Shown here: positions 48,190-56,761 of the stretch, one piece after another
How the letters are laid out: each line of letters begins with the position of its first letter
How positions within the stretch are numbered: position 1 is the stretch's first letter
Assembly: GCF_000295095.1 (NCBI RefSeq)
Contig: NZ_JH806633.1
Span: forward strand, 409,424 to 473,423
DNA from: Actinomyces timonensis DSM 23838
Lineage (GTDB): Bacteria > Actinomycetota > Actinomycetes > Actinomycetales > Actinomycetaceae
DNA: 64,000 nucleotides
Direction of reading: 5' to 3'
Program-made: the position numbers and the translations under genes
Notes under the pieces: generated by a model
What the model was told of the DNA's origin: nothing
What the model saw: the letters and a program-made list of their open reading frames with translations, nothing else
Database searches by the model: none

Positions 48190-48222
48190 TACCCTCATGC
48201 CAAGAATCGAACACATGTTCGA
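48190..48222 (+). promoter_or_regulatory. SOS promoter of imuA'-imuB with LexA box
   Basis: TACCCT (48190-48195) is a -10 element. Immediately downstream TCGAACACATGTTCGA (48207-48222) has perfect TCGAAC/GTTCGA arms and matches the actinobacterial/Bacillus LexA (DinR) consensus. Bound LexA would cover the transcription start. Confidence 0.93.
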
Positions 48223-48246
48223 TCCGTGCTGTGGGAAGGAGGCGCC

Positions 48247-49077
48247 ATGAGCGGAGATGACCACCTCGCGCGCCTCCTGGCGGCCAGGAGCGCGTTGGCC
48301 AGCGCTGAGGAGCGCACCGGACTGCGACCCGCGCGCGCACCCCTCGCCCCAGGGGGCCGGGGCGGCCCAGGAGGCGCCCTCGGCGATCCCCAGCCCGGCC
48401 CCTGGCTCGGCGTGGGCGCCGCCACCAGCGGGGCCGTCGCCCTCACAGGCTCCACCAGCGCCCTCCTCGCCCTCCTCGCCCACCGCCAGGGCCCCCAGGG
48501 ATGGTGCGCGGTGGTCGGCGGGGAGGACCTCGGCTGGTGCGCCGCCGCCCACCTCGGCCTCGCCCTGGAGCGCGTGCTCGCCGTCCCCACCGGCTCGGAG
48601 GGGGCCGGCCTGGGGAGCAGCCCGGGGACCAGCGCGCAGAGCAGGGCGCAGGAGGGCCCGAGGCCCCGCGCGGCGCAGCGGCGGCTCGCCCCCGCCAGCA
48701 TCCTCGCCGTCACCGCCGCCCTGCTCGACGGCGTCGACGCCCTCCTCATCACCGCCGGCCCCACCTCCCGGCTCCGCCCCCGGGACCGCGCCACCCTGAC
48801 CGCCCGCGCCCGGGACCGCGGCGCACTCATCCTCAGCCCCATCCCCTGGGAGGGGGCCCGCCTCCTGCGCGCCGAGCCCCGCGGGGCCCTCGTCCCCCTG
48901 CGCGCCGCCGCCCAGGGCGCCCAGGAGATGCCCACCGGGTACCTCGACTCCCTAGCCTGGCGCCTGCACGACGACGCCCGCGGGACCTCCCTCGACCTGC
49001 GCCTGGGAGGCTCCGGCATGGAACTCACCGGCCTCACCGCTCCCACGCTCCTCGCCGCCCGCAGGGGGAGCGCATGA
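48247..49077 (+). CDS. imuA': ImuA'-like mutasome protein
   Basis: A 276-residue protein in the place of mycobacterial ImuA', an accessory to the translesion polymerase DnaE2. It has a RecA-like helix-sheet pattern (GAVALTGSTSALLALLAHRQG, WCAVVGGEDLGWCAAAHLGLALERVLAVP, LLDGVDALLITAGP) but no Walker A GxxxxGKT, as expected for ImuA'. The assignment rests mainly on the LexA box, coupling to imuB and the nearby dnaE2. AAGGAGG precedes the ATG at 48247. Its stop overlaps the imuB start. Confidence 0.85.
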   Translation: MSGDDHLARLLAARSALASAEERTGLRPARAPLAPGGRGGPGGALGDPQPGPWLGVGAATSGAVALTGSTSALLALLAHRQGPQGWCAVVGGEDLGWCAAAHLGLALERVLAVPTGSEGAGLGSSPGTSAQSRAQEGPRPRAAQRRLAPASILAVTAALLDGVDALLITAGPTSRLRPRDRATLTARARDRGALILSPIPWEGARLLRAEPRGALVPLRAAAQGAQEMPTGYLDSLAWRLHDDARGTSLDLRLGGSGMELTGLTAPTLLAARRGSA

Positions 49078-50792
49078 GCCCGTCGTCCCCACTTCCCTCG
49101 GGGCCCGCTACGGCCGCCCCCGCCGTCCCCGCCGCCCCGCGCCTCCTCGCCGCATGGGTCCCCGACTGGCCTGTCGTCGCCCTCACCCTCCACAGGCGCG
49201 AGCCCTCCCGCGCCCACGAGGGCTCCGGGGAGGACCTGCCCGATCCGGCCACCGGGCCCGTCGCCGTCATCGGCGGGCGCGGCGTCGTCGCCGCCTCCCC
49301 AGCCGCCCGGGCCGCGGGCGTGGGCGTCGGCATGCGCCTGCGCCTGGCCCGGTCCCTGTGCCCGGGCCTGGCCATCATCCCCCCGCACCCGGAGCGGGAG
49401 GCCCGCGCCTTCGAAGGCGTCATGGAGGCCCTGAGCACCGTCCTGGCCGACCCCTCGGTCATGCGGCCCGGCCTGGCCCTGTCCGGCGCTCGCGGCCCCG
49501 CCGCCTGGGCCGGGGGAGAGGAGCCCCTCGCCGAGGCCATCGTCGAGGCCGTCACCCAGGGGATCGGCGTCGAGTGCCAGGTCGGCATCGCCGACTCCAT
49601 CCTCGGGGCCGTCCTCGCCGCCCGGCGCGGCATCATCGTCGCCCCCGGAGAGACCGCCGCCTTCCTCGCCCCCTGGCCGATGAGCTCCGCCCTGGCCTGC
49701 CTGACCTCCCGGGCCGCCCGCGAGGAGGCCGGGGCCGTCATCGAGACACTCTCGCGCCTGGGCATCCACCGTCTCGGTGACCTGGCCCGCCTCCCGCGCC
49801 GGGATATCGCCGCCAGATTCGGGCTCGCCGGGGAGCGCCTCCACCTCCTGGCCAGCGCCGCCGCGCATGACACCCCGCGGGCCCCGCGCCCCCAGGCGGA
49901 CCTCAGCGTCGAGGAGAGCCTCGATCCGCCCATCGAGCGGGCCGACGCCGCCGCCTTCGTGGCCCGCGGGCTCGGCGAGCGCCTGGCCGCGCGGCTGACG
50001 GGCGCGGGCCTGGGCGCCGGGAGGCTCCTCATCGAGGCCGCCTGCGAGGACGGCTCCGAGCTCGCCCGCTCCTGGATGCTCGACTCCTTCCCCGACCCAT
50101 CCCAGACCACGGACCGCGTCCGCTGGCAGATCGAGGGATGGCTGGCCGGCCGCTCCGGCCGCCCGCCCGCCGCGCCCCTGACCCTCCTGCGCCTGACCGC
50201 CCTCGAGCCCGTCATCGCCGGCGCCTACCAGGAGGGGCTGTGGGGCTCCCCGGGCGAGCGGGGGCGGCGCCTGGCCCGCAGGGCCGCCGAGCGCGTCGAA
50301 TCCCTCCTCGGGGCCGGCGGGGTGGTCTCCCCCCACCTCGTCCCCGGGCGGGACCCGCGCTCCCGCGTCCGCCTCGTCGGCTGGGACGAGCCCCTGGGCG
50401 GGCCCGAGGCGGGGGAGCGCTCGGGCGGCGCCCCGCGAGGGGGACCGGCGCCCTGGTCGGGAATGCTCCCGGAGCCGGGCCCCGCCGTCGTCCCGGCCCA
50501 GCGCGTGCCCGCGCTCCTCGTCGATGCCGCGGGGGCGGAGATCGGCGTCGACGCCCAGGGGCTCCTCGACGGCGCTCCCGCCACCATCCGCATCGGGGAG
50601 GCGGGGGCCCCGCGCTCGCCGTGGGACGGGAGCGACGACGTCCTCTCCTGGGCCGGTCCCTGGGCGATCGACGAGGGATGGTGGGGGCCCGGGCACCACC
50701 GGTGCGCCTACCTGCAGGTGACCCGGCGATCCGGCCCGCCCCTGCTCCTGGAGCGCTCCGGGAGGTGGTGGCTCGACGCCGTCTACGACTGA
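49074..50792 (+). CDS. imuB: ImuB, Y-family-like translesion polymerase adaptor
   Basis: A 572-residue Y-family-like protein. The N-terminus RLLAAWVPDWPVVALTLHRRE replaces the catalytic DxD of true polymerases, which marks ImuB as an inactive adaptor. The finger/palm region has GGRGVVAASPAARAAGVGVGMRLRLARSLCPGL, and a helix-hairpin-helix thumb contains LGIHRLGDLARLPRRDIAARFG. QEGLWG (residues 386-391) matches the beta-clamp motif of mycobacterial ImuB (QLPLWG). The C-terminal third should bind ImuA' and DnaE2. The start overlaps imuA' (ATGA). Confidence 0.93.
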   Translation: MSPSSPLPSGPATAAPAVPAAPRLLAAWVPDWPVVALTLHRREPSRAHEGSGEDLPDPATGPVAVIGGRGVVAASPAARAAGVGVGMRLRLARSLCPGLAIIPPHPEREARAFEGVMEALSTVLADPSVMRPGLALSGARGPAAWAGGEEPLAEAIVEAVTQGIGVECQVGIADSILGAVLAARRGIIVAPGETAAFLAPWPMSSALACLTSRAAREEAGAVIETLSRLGIHRLGDLARLPRRDIAARFGLAGERLHLLASAAAHDTPRAPRPQADLSVEESLDPPIERADAAAFVARGLGERLAARLTGAGLGAGRLLIEAACEDGSELARSWMLDSFPDPSQTTDRVRWQIEGWLAGRSGRPPAAPLTLLRLTALEPVIAGAYQEGLWGSPGERGRRLARRAAERVESLLGAGGVVSPHLVPGRDPRSRVRLVGWDEPLGGPEAGERSGGAPRGGPAPWSGMLPEPGPAVVPAQRVPALLVDAAGAEIGVDAQGLLDGAPATIRIGEAGAPRSPWDGSDDVLSWAGPWAIDEGWWGPGHHRCAYLQVTRRSGPPLLLERSGRWWLDAVYD

Positions 50793-51535
50793 GCGGGGAC
50801 GCGCGGCGTCCGGTCGATGGCCCGCTCCCGCTGGCGGCTCAGCGCGATGACCACGAGCGCTGTGGCGCAGACCCACGCCAGGCCGACGGCCCATCCCGCC
50901 AGGACCTCCGTGAGGCGGTGGTAGCCCAGGTAGAGGCGGGAGGCGCCCACGGCGGCCGGCAGTGCCACGGCCGCCACCACGGCCCCGGCCCGCGCCCCTC
51001 GCGAGGACGCCGAGATGAGGGCGAATCCCGCCAGCAGGCCGGAGAAGACCACGGTGTTGAGCGAGTGGCCCGAGGGGAAGGCCGCGCTGTGCGCGGGGGA
51101 GCCCAGGAGGAGCTCATGATCCAGGCGCGGTCGGTTGAAAAGCTCCTTGAGCGCGGTGGTGAGGATCGCCGATCCGCTGATCGACAGGGCGAGGATGAGC
51201 GCCTCGGCTCGGCGCCCGCGCAGGGCCAGGGCGACGACCACCACGGATGTGAGGATCGTCAGGCCGACGGTGCTGCCCGTCTCCGTGAAGAACCAGGCGA
51301 CCGGCGTCACGGCAGGGGCGCGCAGAGCGGCCACATGCCGGGCCGCCCACAGGTCGAGGCCCAGGCTCGGCCCGGACGCGCTGGCGCCAGCGCCCCTGCC
51401 GCCGGTGATGACGAGTGTGGCGGTCGCGATGATGGCGAAGAGCGCGAGCGCCGCCGCCATCGTCCAGGCGATGGCCCTCCTGGAGGGCAGGGCCCGCACG
51501 GAGGACTCCGGGAGCATCGGTAATGAGAATCGCAC
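50783..51535 (-). CDS. PAP2-family membrane phosphatase
   Basis: A 250-residue membrane protein with about six helices and the three phosphatase motifs KELFNRPRLD, FPSGHSLNT and SRLYLGYHRLTEVLAG. The third usually reads HxxTDVLAG; here a glutamate replaces the aspartate after the catalytic histidine. The likely substrates are lipid diphosphates such as undecaprenyl-PP. The GTG start lies 6 bases after TAGGGT. Its last codons overlap the end of imuB by 10 bases. Confidence 0.88.
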   Translation of the reverse strand: MRFSLPMLPESSVRALPSRRAIAWTMAAALALFAIIATATLVITGGRGAGASASGPSLGLDLWAARHVAALRAPAVTPVAWFFTETGSTVGLTILTSVVVVALALRGRRAEALILALSISGSAILTTALKELFNRPRLDHELLLGSPAHSAAFPSGHSLNTVVFSGLLAGFALISASSRGARAGAVVAAVALPAAVGASRLYLGYHRLTEVLAGWAVGLAWVCATALVVIALSRQRERAIDRTPRVPAQS

Positions 51536-51541
51536 GGGCTC

Positions 51542-51547
51542 ACCCTA
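51542..51547 (-). promoter_or_regulatory. -10 element, PAP2 gene
   Basis: On the minus strand: TAGGGT, 6 bases (gagccc), GTG at 51535. Confidence 0.55.
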
Positions 51548-51690
51548 GGGGCGGGCGCTGTGGCCCCGCTGTGCGGGCGCCATGCGGGGATTGGGCGGGC
51601 GCTGCCCGAGCTGCGCGCGTCGCCTGCGCTACCCGCGCGCGTTTCCTGAACCGCCCGCGCGTGCTTCGCGCGCTTCCCGCGCCGCTCCGC

Positions 51691-53172
51691 CTACTTCCGC
51701 TCCAGGTCCGCCGTCGCGGGGTCCACGGTGGGCGCGCGGGTGACGAGCTTGTGCCCCCACCACAGGGCCAGGAACACCGGGATGCCGATGTAGGGCATGA
51801 GGATCTCGCCCAGGGACTTGCCCGAGGTCACCGGCCCGTAGGCCTGGCCGATGATGATCGCGATGCAGGCGATGAGGGCCACGATGGCGCCCGCCGGGAA
51901 GAAGCGGGCGCGGTAGGGCAGGTCGGTCAGCGGCTGGCCCTGCGCCTTGAGGGCCATGCGGAAGCGCCAATGGCACCAGGAGATGCCCGCCCAGGTGATG
52001 AAGCCCGCCAGGGCGGACAGGGTGAGCAGGAACTCGTAGGCGGCGCCGTCGCCCACCAGGGAGGTGATGAAGCCCGCCAGTCCCACGAGGGTCGTGGCCA
52101 CGAGCGCGTTCATCGGCACCTGGTGGGAGGACAGGCGCGTGAGGAAGCGCGGGGCGTGCCCGCGCTCGGCCAGCGCGAAGAGCATCCGGGTAGAGGAGTA
52201 CAGGCCGGAGGTGCCCGCCGAGAGCACGGAGGTGAGGATGATCGCGTTGATGACCGAGGCGGCGCCCAGGATGCCCGCCCGCTCGAAGACGAGCGTGAAG
52301 GGGGAGACCGAGACGTTGTCCTCCGCGGAGTTGAGCAGGTTGGGGTCGGTGTAGGGGATGAGGAAGCCGATGACGGCGATCGCGCCGATGTAGAACAGCA
52401 GGATGCGCCAGAAGATCGTCCGGATGGCGCGGGGGATGGTGCGCTCGGGGTTCTCCGCCTCGCCCGCGGCCGTGCCGATGAGCTCGGTTCCCTGGAAGGA
52501 GTAGCCGGCCACGAGGAGGACGAGGAGGATGCCCTCGCCGCCGCCCACGAAGGGCGCCTCGCCCGTGGTCCAGTTCTCCGTCCCCGGGCTGGGGCCGCCC
52601 AGGATTCCGGCGATCATCGCCACGCCGAGGATGAGGAAGACGATGACGGCGACCACCTTGATCGAGGCGAAGAGGAACTCGGACTCGCCGTAGGCGCGGG
52701 CGCTCAGGGCGTTGATGGTGAACAGGATGACGAGGAAGAGCGCGGACCACACCAGGGAGGGGACGTCCGGCAGCCAGTACTTCATCACCAGCGCCGCCGC
52801 CACGAGCTCCGCGGCCACGGTGATCGCCCAGTTGAACCAGTAGTTCCAGCCGATGGCGAAGCCGAAGGAGGGGGAGACGAAGCGCGTCCCGTACTCGCCG
52901 AAGGACCCGGCCACCGGCAGGTAGGCGGCCATCTCCCCCAGGGACTGCATGATGAGCCAGACCATGATGCCGACGGCGGCGTAGGCCACGAGGGCGCCGC
53001 CGGGGCCGGCCTGGGAGATGGTCGCCCCGGAGGCGACGAACAGGCCCGTGCCGATCGCACCGCCGATCGAGATCATGGTGAGGTGGCGGCTGAGCAGGCT
53101 GCGGCGCAGTTCCTGGGGCTCGGACTGCTCGCCGTCGGCGGCGACGGGGCCCGCTTGTGTGGAGTCGGTCAT
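51691..53172 (-). CDS. Amino acid permease, AAT family of the APC superfamily
   Basis: A 493-residue transporter with 12 membrane helices. The family signature at helix 1 is LTMISIGGAIGTGLFVASGATISQAGPGGALVAYA, followed by SLGEMAAYLPVAGSFGEYGTRFV and NYWFNWAITVAAEL. GTELIGTAAGEAENPERTIPRAI lies in the centre. It imports an amino acid by proton symport; lysine/arginine or aromatic substrates are typical, but the choice is not readable. The start was placed at MTDSTQ (53172), beyond which the frame has no family features. Confidence 0.9.
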   Translation of the reverse strand: MTDSTQAGPVAADGEQSEPQELRRSLLSRHLTMISIGGAIGTGLFVASGATISQAGPGGALVAYAAVGIMVWLIMQSLGEMAAYLPVAGSFGEYGTRFVSPSFGFAIGWNYWFNWAITVAAELVAAALVMKYWLPDVPSLVWSALFLVILFTINALSARAYGESEFLFASIKVVAVIVFLILGVAMIAGILGGPSPGTENWTTGEAPFVGGGEGILLVLLVAGYSFQGTELIGTAAGEAENPERTIPRAIRTIFWRILLFYIGAIAVIGFLIPYTDPNLLNSAEDNVSVSPFTLVFERAGILGAASVINAIILTSVLSAGTSGLYSSTRMLFALAERGHAPRFLTRLSSHQVPMNALVATTLVGLAGFITSLVGDGAAYEFLLTLSALAGFITWAGISWCHWRFRMALKAQGQPLTDLPYRARFFPAGAIVALIACIAIIIGQAYGPVTSGKSLGEILMPYIGIPVFLALWWGHKLVTRAPTVDPATADLERK

Positions 53173-53331
53173 GCTGGATCCTGGATCGAGGTGGCGCGGC
53201 GCCCAGGGATGAGTCGCCAACGTCGGGAACGCGGGCACGATAACCGCCCCGCGTGTGAGCGACCGGGATTATCTCACGGATCCGGAGCGCCCCAGGAGGT
53301 GCCCCGCCGCGCCTGGGCGCCGCGGGCCCGC

Positions 53332-53351
53332 TATTCTGTACACATGTTCGA
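53332..53351 (+). promoter_or_regulatory. dnaE2 promoter with LexA site
   Basis: TATTCT (53332-53337) is the -10, and the ATG of a leader ORF lies 6 bases later. The 16 bases 53336-53351 end in ACACATGTTCGA, identical to the right part of the imuA' LexA box; the left half (CTGT) is degenerate. Binding would cover the transcription start. Confidence 0.8.
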
Positions 53352-53403
53352 AAAGTGTGAGTGGCGCGCCCCGCGCGAGGTCTCTCGGCGGGCGGTCCCA
53401 TGA
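53344..53403 (+). CDS. Leaderless 19-codon leader ORF of dnaE2
   Basis: The ATG at 53344 is 6 bases after the -10 TATTCT, so the transcript would begin on or very near it. The ORF codes for MFEKCEWRAPREVSRRAVP and ends ...CCATGA, its stop overlapping the dnaE2 ATG at 53400. Translation of dnaE2 may therefore depend on ribosomes that enter at the leader. No independent Shine-Dalgarno for dnaE2 is visible. I know of no described counterpart. Confidence 0.55.
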   Translation: MFEKCEWRAPREVSRRAVP

Positions 53404-56400
53404 GCCACCGCTACGCCGAGCTCCACGCCCACTCGGCCTACTCCTTCCTCGACGGCGCCAACGAGCCCGCCGACCTCGCCGCCGCGGCCGCCGAGCTCGG
53501 CCTGGAGGCCCTGGCCCTGACCGATCACGACGGTATGCCCGGCATCGTCAAGCACGCGCAGGCCGGGCGCGCCCACGGCGTTCCCACCATCCACGGCGCC
53601 GAGCTCACCCTCGACGACGCCTCCCACCTGCCGATCCTCGCCCGCGACGCCCGCGGGTACCGGCGCCTCGCCGCCGCCATCTCCCACCACAACCTCACCG
53701 CGGGCAGGCGGGTCGAGCCCGCCCACCGCCTCCCGGACCTCGCCGCCGCCCTGGAGGGCGGGGGATTCCTGGCCCTGACCGGCACCGCCAACGGCCCCGT
53801 GCGCCGGGCCCTGGGGGATCCGCGCCGCCCCGGGCAGTGGAGCCTGCCCGCCGCTGACGCGGTCCTGGGCGGGCTCGTCGATCTCCTCGGGCCGGATGGC
53901 GTCGCCGTCGAGCTCGCTCTCGACGGCTCCTTCACCGACGCGCCCCTGACCGAGGCGCTGTCCTCGCTGGCCCGCGCCCACCGCCTGCCGCTCGTGGCCA
54001 CCGGCGCCGTGCGCTGCGCCCGCCCGGCCGACTCCCGCCTGGCCGACGTGCTCACCGCGACCCGCCTGGCCACCGACCTGGACTCCGCCCGCGGCCACCT
54101 GCCCGCCGTCGGCCGCTACCTGCGCGGCCCTGAGCAGATGGCGCGCCTGCACCGCCGCGAACCGGGCGCCGTCGACGCCGCGGCGGAGATCGGATCGGAC
54201 CTGGCCTTCGACCTCGCCCTCGTCGTCCCCGACCTGCCCATCCCGCCGGTCCCCGAGGGGCACACGCCCGCCACCTGGCTGCGCGAGCTCACCCGGCGCG
54301 GCGCCCTGGAGCGCTACGGCTCCCCGGAGGATGAGCCCGAGGCCTGGAGGACCCTCGCCCACGAGCTCGACGTCATCGAGTCCCTCGGCTTCCCCGGCTA
54401 CTTCCTCATCGTGCGCTCCATCGTCGACTTCTGCGCCGAGGCCGGCATCCTGTGCCAGGGGCGGGGCAGCGCGGCCAACTCCGCCGTCTGCTACGCCCTG
54501 GGCATCACGGCGGTGGACGCCGTGCGCCACAAGATGCTCTTCGAGCGCTTCCTGTCCCCGGGGCGCAAGGGGTACCCGGATATCGACCTGGATATCGAGG
54601 CCTGCCGCCGCGAGGAGGTCATCCAGCACGTCTACGCCCGCTACGGGCGCGAGTACGCCGCGCAGGTCGCCAACGTCATCTCCTACCGCCCGCGCTCGGC
54701 CGTGCGCGACGCCGCCCGGGCCCTCGGCCACCCCGCCGGCCTCCAGGACCGGTGGGCGGGACTCATGGACCGCTGGTCCACCGTGCGAACGGACCTGGCC
54801 GAGGGGGCGCCCGGCGCACCGGGAAGCGGCAGTCCGGGCGCGGCGGGCGGTGCTCCCGGCGCCCAGGGAGGCGGCGAGGGCGTGCCCGCCCAGGTCCTCG
54901 ACGTCGCCGAGTCCCTCCTGCGCCTGCCCCGCCACCTGGGCATCCACTCCGGCGGCATGGTCCTGGCCGACCGCCCCATCACCGAGGTCTGCCCCGTGCG
55001 CTGGGCCGCCATGGAGGGGCGCACCGTCCTGCAGTGGGACAAGGACGACTGCGCCGACGCCGGACTGGTGAAGTTCGACCTGCTCGGCCTGGGGATGCTC
55101 ACCGCCCTGCGCCTGGCCTTCACCACCCTCGCCGCCCGCGGCCAGACCGTTCCCGAGCTCGCGCCCGGGGGAGAGCTGCGCGCCGCGAAGGTCGGGCGTC
55201 CCTGGGACCTGCACACCCTGCCCGAGGACGACCCGGCCGTCTACCGGCTGCTGCGGGCCGCGGACACCGTGGGCGTCTTCCAGGTGGAGTCGCGCGCCCA
55301 GATGGCCACCCTGCCCAGGCTGCGCCCCGAGACCTTCTACGACATCGTCGTCGAGGTCGCCCTCATCCGCCCCGGCCCCATCCAGGGCAACGCCGTGAGC
55401 CCCTACATCCGGCGCCGCCTCGGCCGCGAGCCCATCACCTACCTCCACGACTCCCTCAAGCCCGCCCTGGCCAAGACCCTCGGGGTGCCGCTCTTCCAGG
55501 AGCAGCTCATGCAGATCGCCATCGACGCCGCCGGCTTCACCCCCGCCGAGGCCGACGCCCTGCGCCAGGCGATGAGCGCCAAGCGCTCGGCCGAGCGCAT
55601 GGAGGCCCTGCACGCCCGGCTCGTGGACGGCATGACCCGGCGCGGGGTGAGCCATACCGACGCCGAGTCCGTCTTCGCCCAGCTGAGGGGGTTCGCGGAC
55701 TTCGGCTTCCCCGAGTCCCACGCCTTCTCCTTCGCCTACCTCGTCTACGCCTCCGCCTGGCTCAAGGCCCGCCGCCCCGAGGACTTCTACGCCGGCGTCC
55801 TGGCCGCCCAGCCCATGGGCTTCTGGTCGCCCGCCTCGCTCGTGGCCGACGCGCGCCGCCACGGGGTGCGGGTCCTGCCCGCGGACGTCAACGCCTCGGC
55901 GGTCCAGGCCGGGGTCGAGCAGCGCCCCGATACGGGCGGGCCCGACTGGGAGCCCGTGACCGCCTCCCCGCATGCCCTGGCCCCCGTCGACGCGCACCCC
56001 GATCTCGCGGTGCGCCTCGGCCTGGGGCGCGTCAAGGGCCTGGGCGGCGCCGCGGAGCGGATCGTGGCCGAGAGCCATGAGAATGGCCCCTTCGCGGACC
56101 TGGCGGACCTGGCCCGCCGCGTGCGATTGACGACGGCGAGGCTGGAGTCCCTGGCCGCCTCCGGGGCGCTGCGCTCGCTCGGGGTGGACCGGCGCGAGGC
56201 CCTCTGGGCGGCGGGGGCGCTCGCCGGGGAGAACGGGCAGCGCCATGCCTCCTTTCCGGGCGAGGCCTGGTTCCAGCCCCCGCTGCCGGGCACCGCCGTC
56301 GGAGCGAGCGCGCCCGAGCTGGCCCCGATGACCCCCGCGGAGGAGGCCGTCGCCGATATCCGGCTCACGGGGGTCGCCTCATCGCGCTCCCCGATGGCCC

Positions 56401-56738
56401 TCGCGCGCCCCGCGCTGGCCGAGGACGGCGTCCTCACGATCGCCGAGGTGGCGAGCCGTGCGGGGCAGCGGGTGCGGGTGGCTGGCGTCGTCACCCACCG
56501 CCAGCGGCCCCATACGGCGTCGGGGATGATCTTCCTCAACCTGGAGGATGAGACCGGACTGCTCAACGTCGTCTGCTCCGCGGGCATGTGGCGCCGCTAC
56601 CGGAGCATCGGCCGACGGGCCAGCGCCCTCGTGGCGCGCGGGACGGTGGAGGTCGGCGACGGCGTCGTGGCCCTCATCGGCGAGCACCTGGAGGCCCTGG
56701 GCGGGATCGTCGCGCCGTCGAGCCGCGACTGGGCCTGA
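53400..56738 (+). CDS. dnaE2: Error-prone DNA polymerase DnaE2
   Basis: A 1112-residue C-family polymerase for SOS translesion synthesis. The N-terminal PHP domain begins YAELHAHSAYSFLDGAN and continues ALALTDHDGMPG. Two catalytic aspartates are in YPDIDLDIEACRREE, the third in the palm after LQWDKDDCADAGLVKFDLLGLGML. FQVESRAQMATLPRLRP is the typical DnaE2 variant, and an OB domain (VRVAGVVTHRQRP, IFLNLEDETGLLNVV) ends the protein. It acts with ImuA'/ImuB, encoded 3 kb upstream. The ATG at 53400 is preferred; an in-frame GTG at 53361 exists but lies inside the leader ORF. Confidence 0.96.
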   Translation: MSHRYAELHAHSAYSFLDGANEPADLAAAAAELGLEALALTDHDGMPGIVKHAQAGRAHGVPTIHGAELTLDDASHLPILARDARGYRRLAAAISHHNLTAGRRVEPAHRLPDLAAALEGGGFLALTGTANGPVRRALGDPRRPGQWSLPAADAVLGGLVDLLGPDGVAVELALDGSFTDAPLTEALSSLARAHRLPLVATGAVRCARPADSRLADVLTATRLATDLDSARGHLPAVGRYLRGPEQMARLHRREPGAVDAAAEIGSDLAFDLALVVPDLPIPPVPEGHTPATWLRELTRRGALERYGSPEDEPEAWRTLAHELDVIESLGFPGYFLIVRSIVDFCAEAGILCQGRGSAANSAVCYALGITAVDAVRHKMLFERFLSPGRKGYPDIDLDIEACRREEVIQHVYARYGREYAAQVANVISYRPRSAVRDAARALGHPAGLQDRWAGLMDRWSTVRTDLAEGAPGAPGSGSPGAAGGAPGAQGGGEGVPAQVLDVAESLLRLPRHLGIHSGGMVLADRPITEVCPVRWAAMEGRTVLQWDKDDCADAGLVKFDLLGLGMLTALRLAFTTLAARGQTVPELAPGGELRAAKVGRPWDLHTLPEDDPAVYRLLRAADTVGVFQVESRAQMATLPRLRPETFYDIVVEVALIRPGPIQGNAVSPYIRRRLGREPITYLHDSLKPALAKTLGVPLFQEQLMQIAIDAAGFTPAEADALRQAMSAKRSAERMEALHARLVDGMTRRGVSHTDAESVFAQLRGFADFGFPESHAFSFAYLVYASAWLKARRPEDFYAGVLAAQPMGFWSPASLVADARRHGVRVLPADVNASAVQAGVEQRPDTGGPDWEPVTASPHALAPVDAHPDLAVRLGLGRVKGLGGAAERIVAESHENGPFADLADLARRVRLTTARLESLAASGALRSLGVDRREALWAAGALAGENGQRHASFPGEAWFQPPLPGTAVGASAPELAPMTPAEEAVADIRLTGVASSRSPMALARPALAEDGVLTIAEVASRAGQRVRVAGVVTHRQRPHTASGMIFLNLEDETGLLNVVCSAGMWRRYRSIGRRASALVARGTVEVGDGVVALIGEHLEALGGIVAPSSRDWA

Positions 56739-56761
56739 GGCGCGCGGCGGACGCCCCTCGC

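Noticed and set aside
51523-53403. 626-codon plus-strand frame through the permease gene
   Set aside because: Only its last 20 codons (the dnaE2 leader from 53344) have supporting signals; the rest is a shadow of the permease on the other strand.
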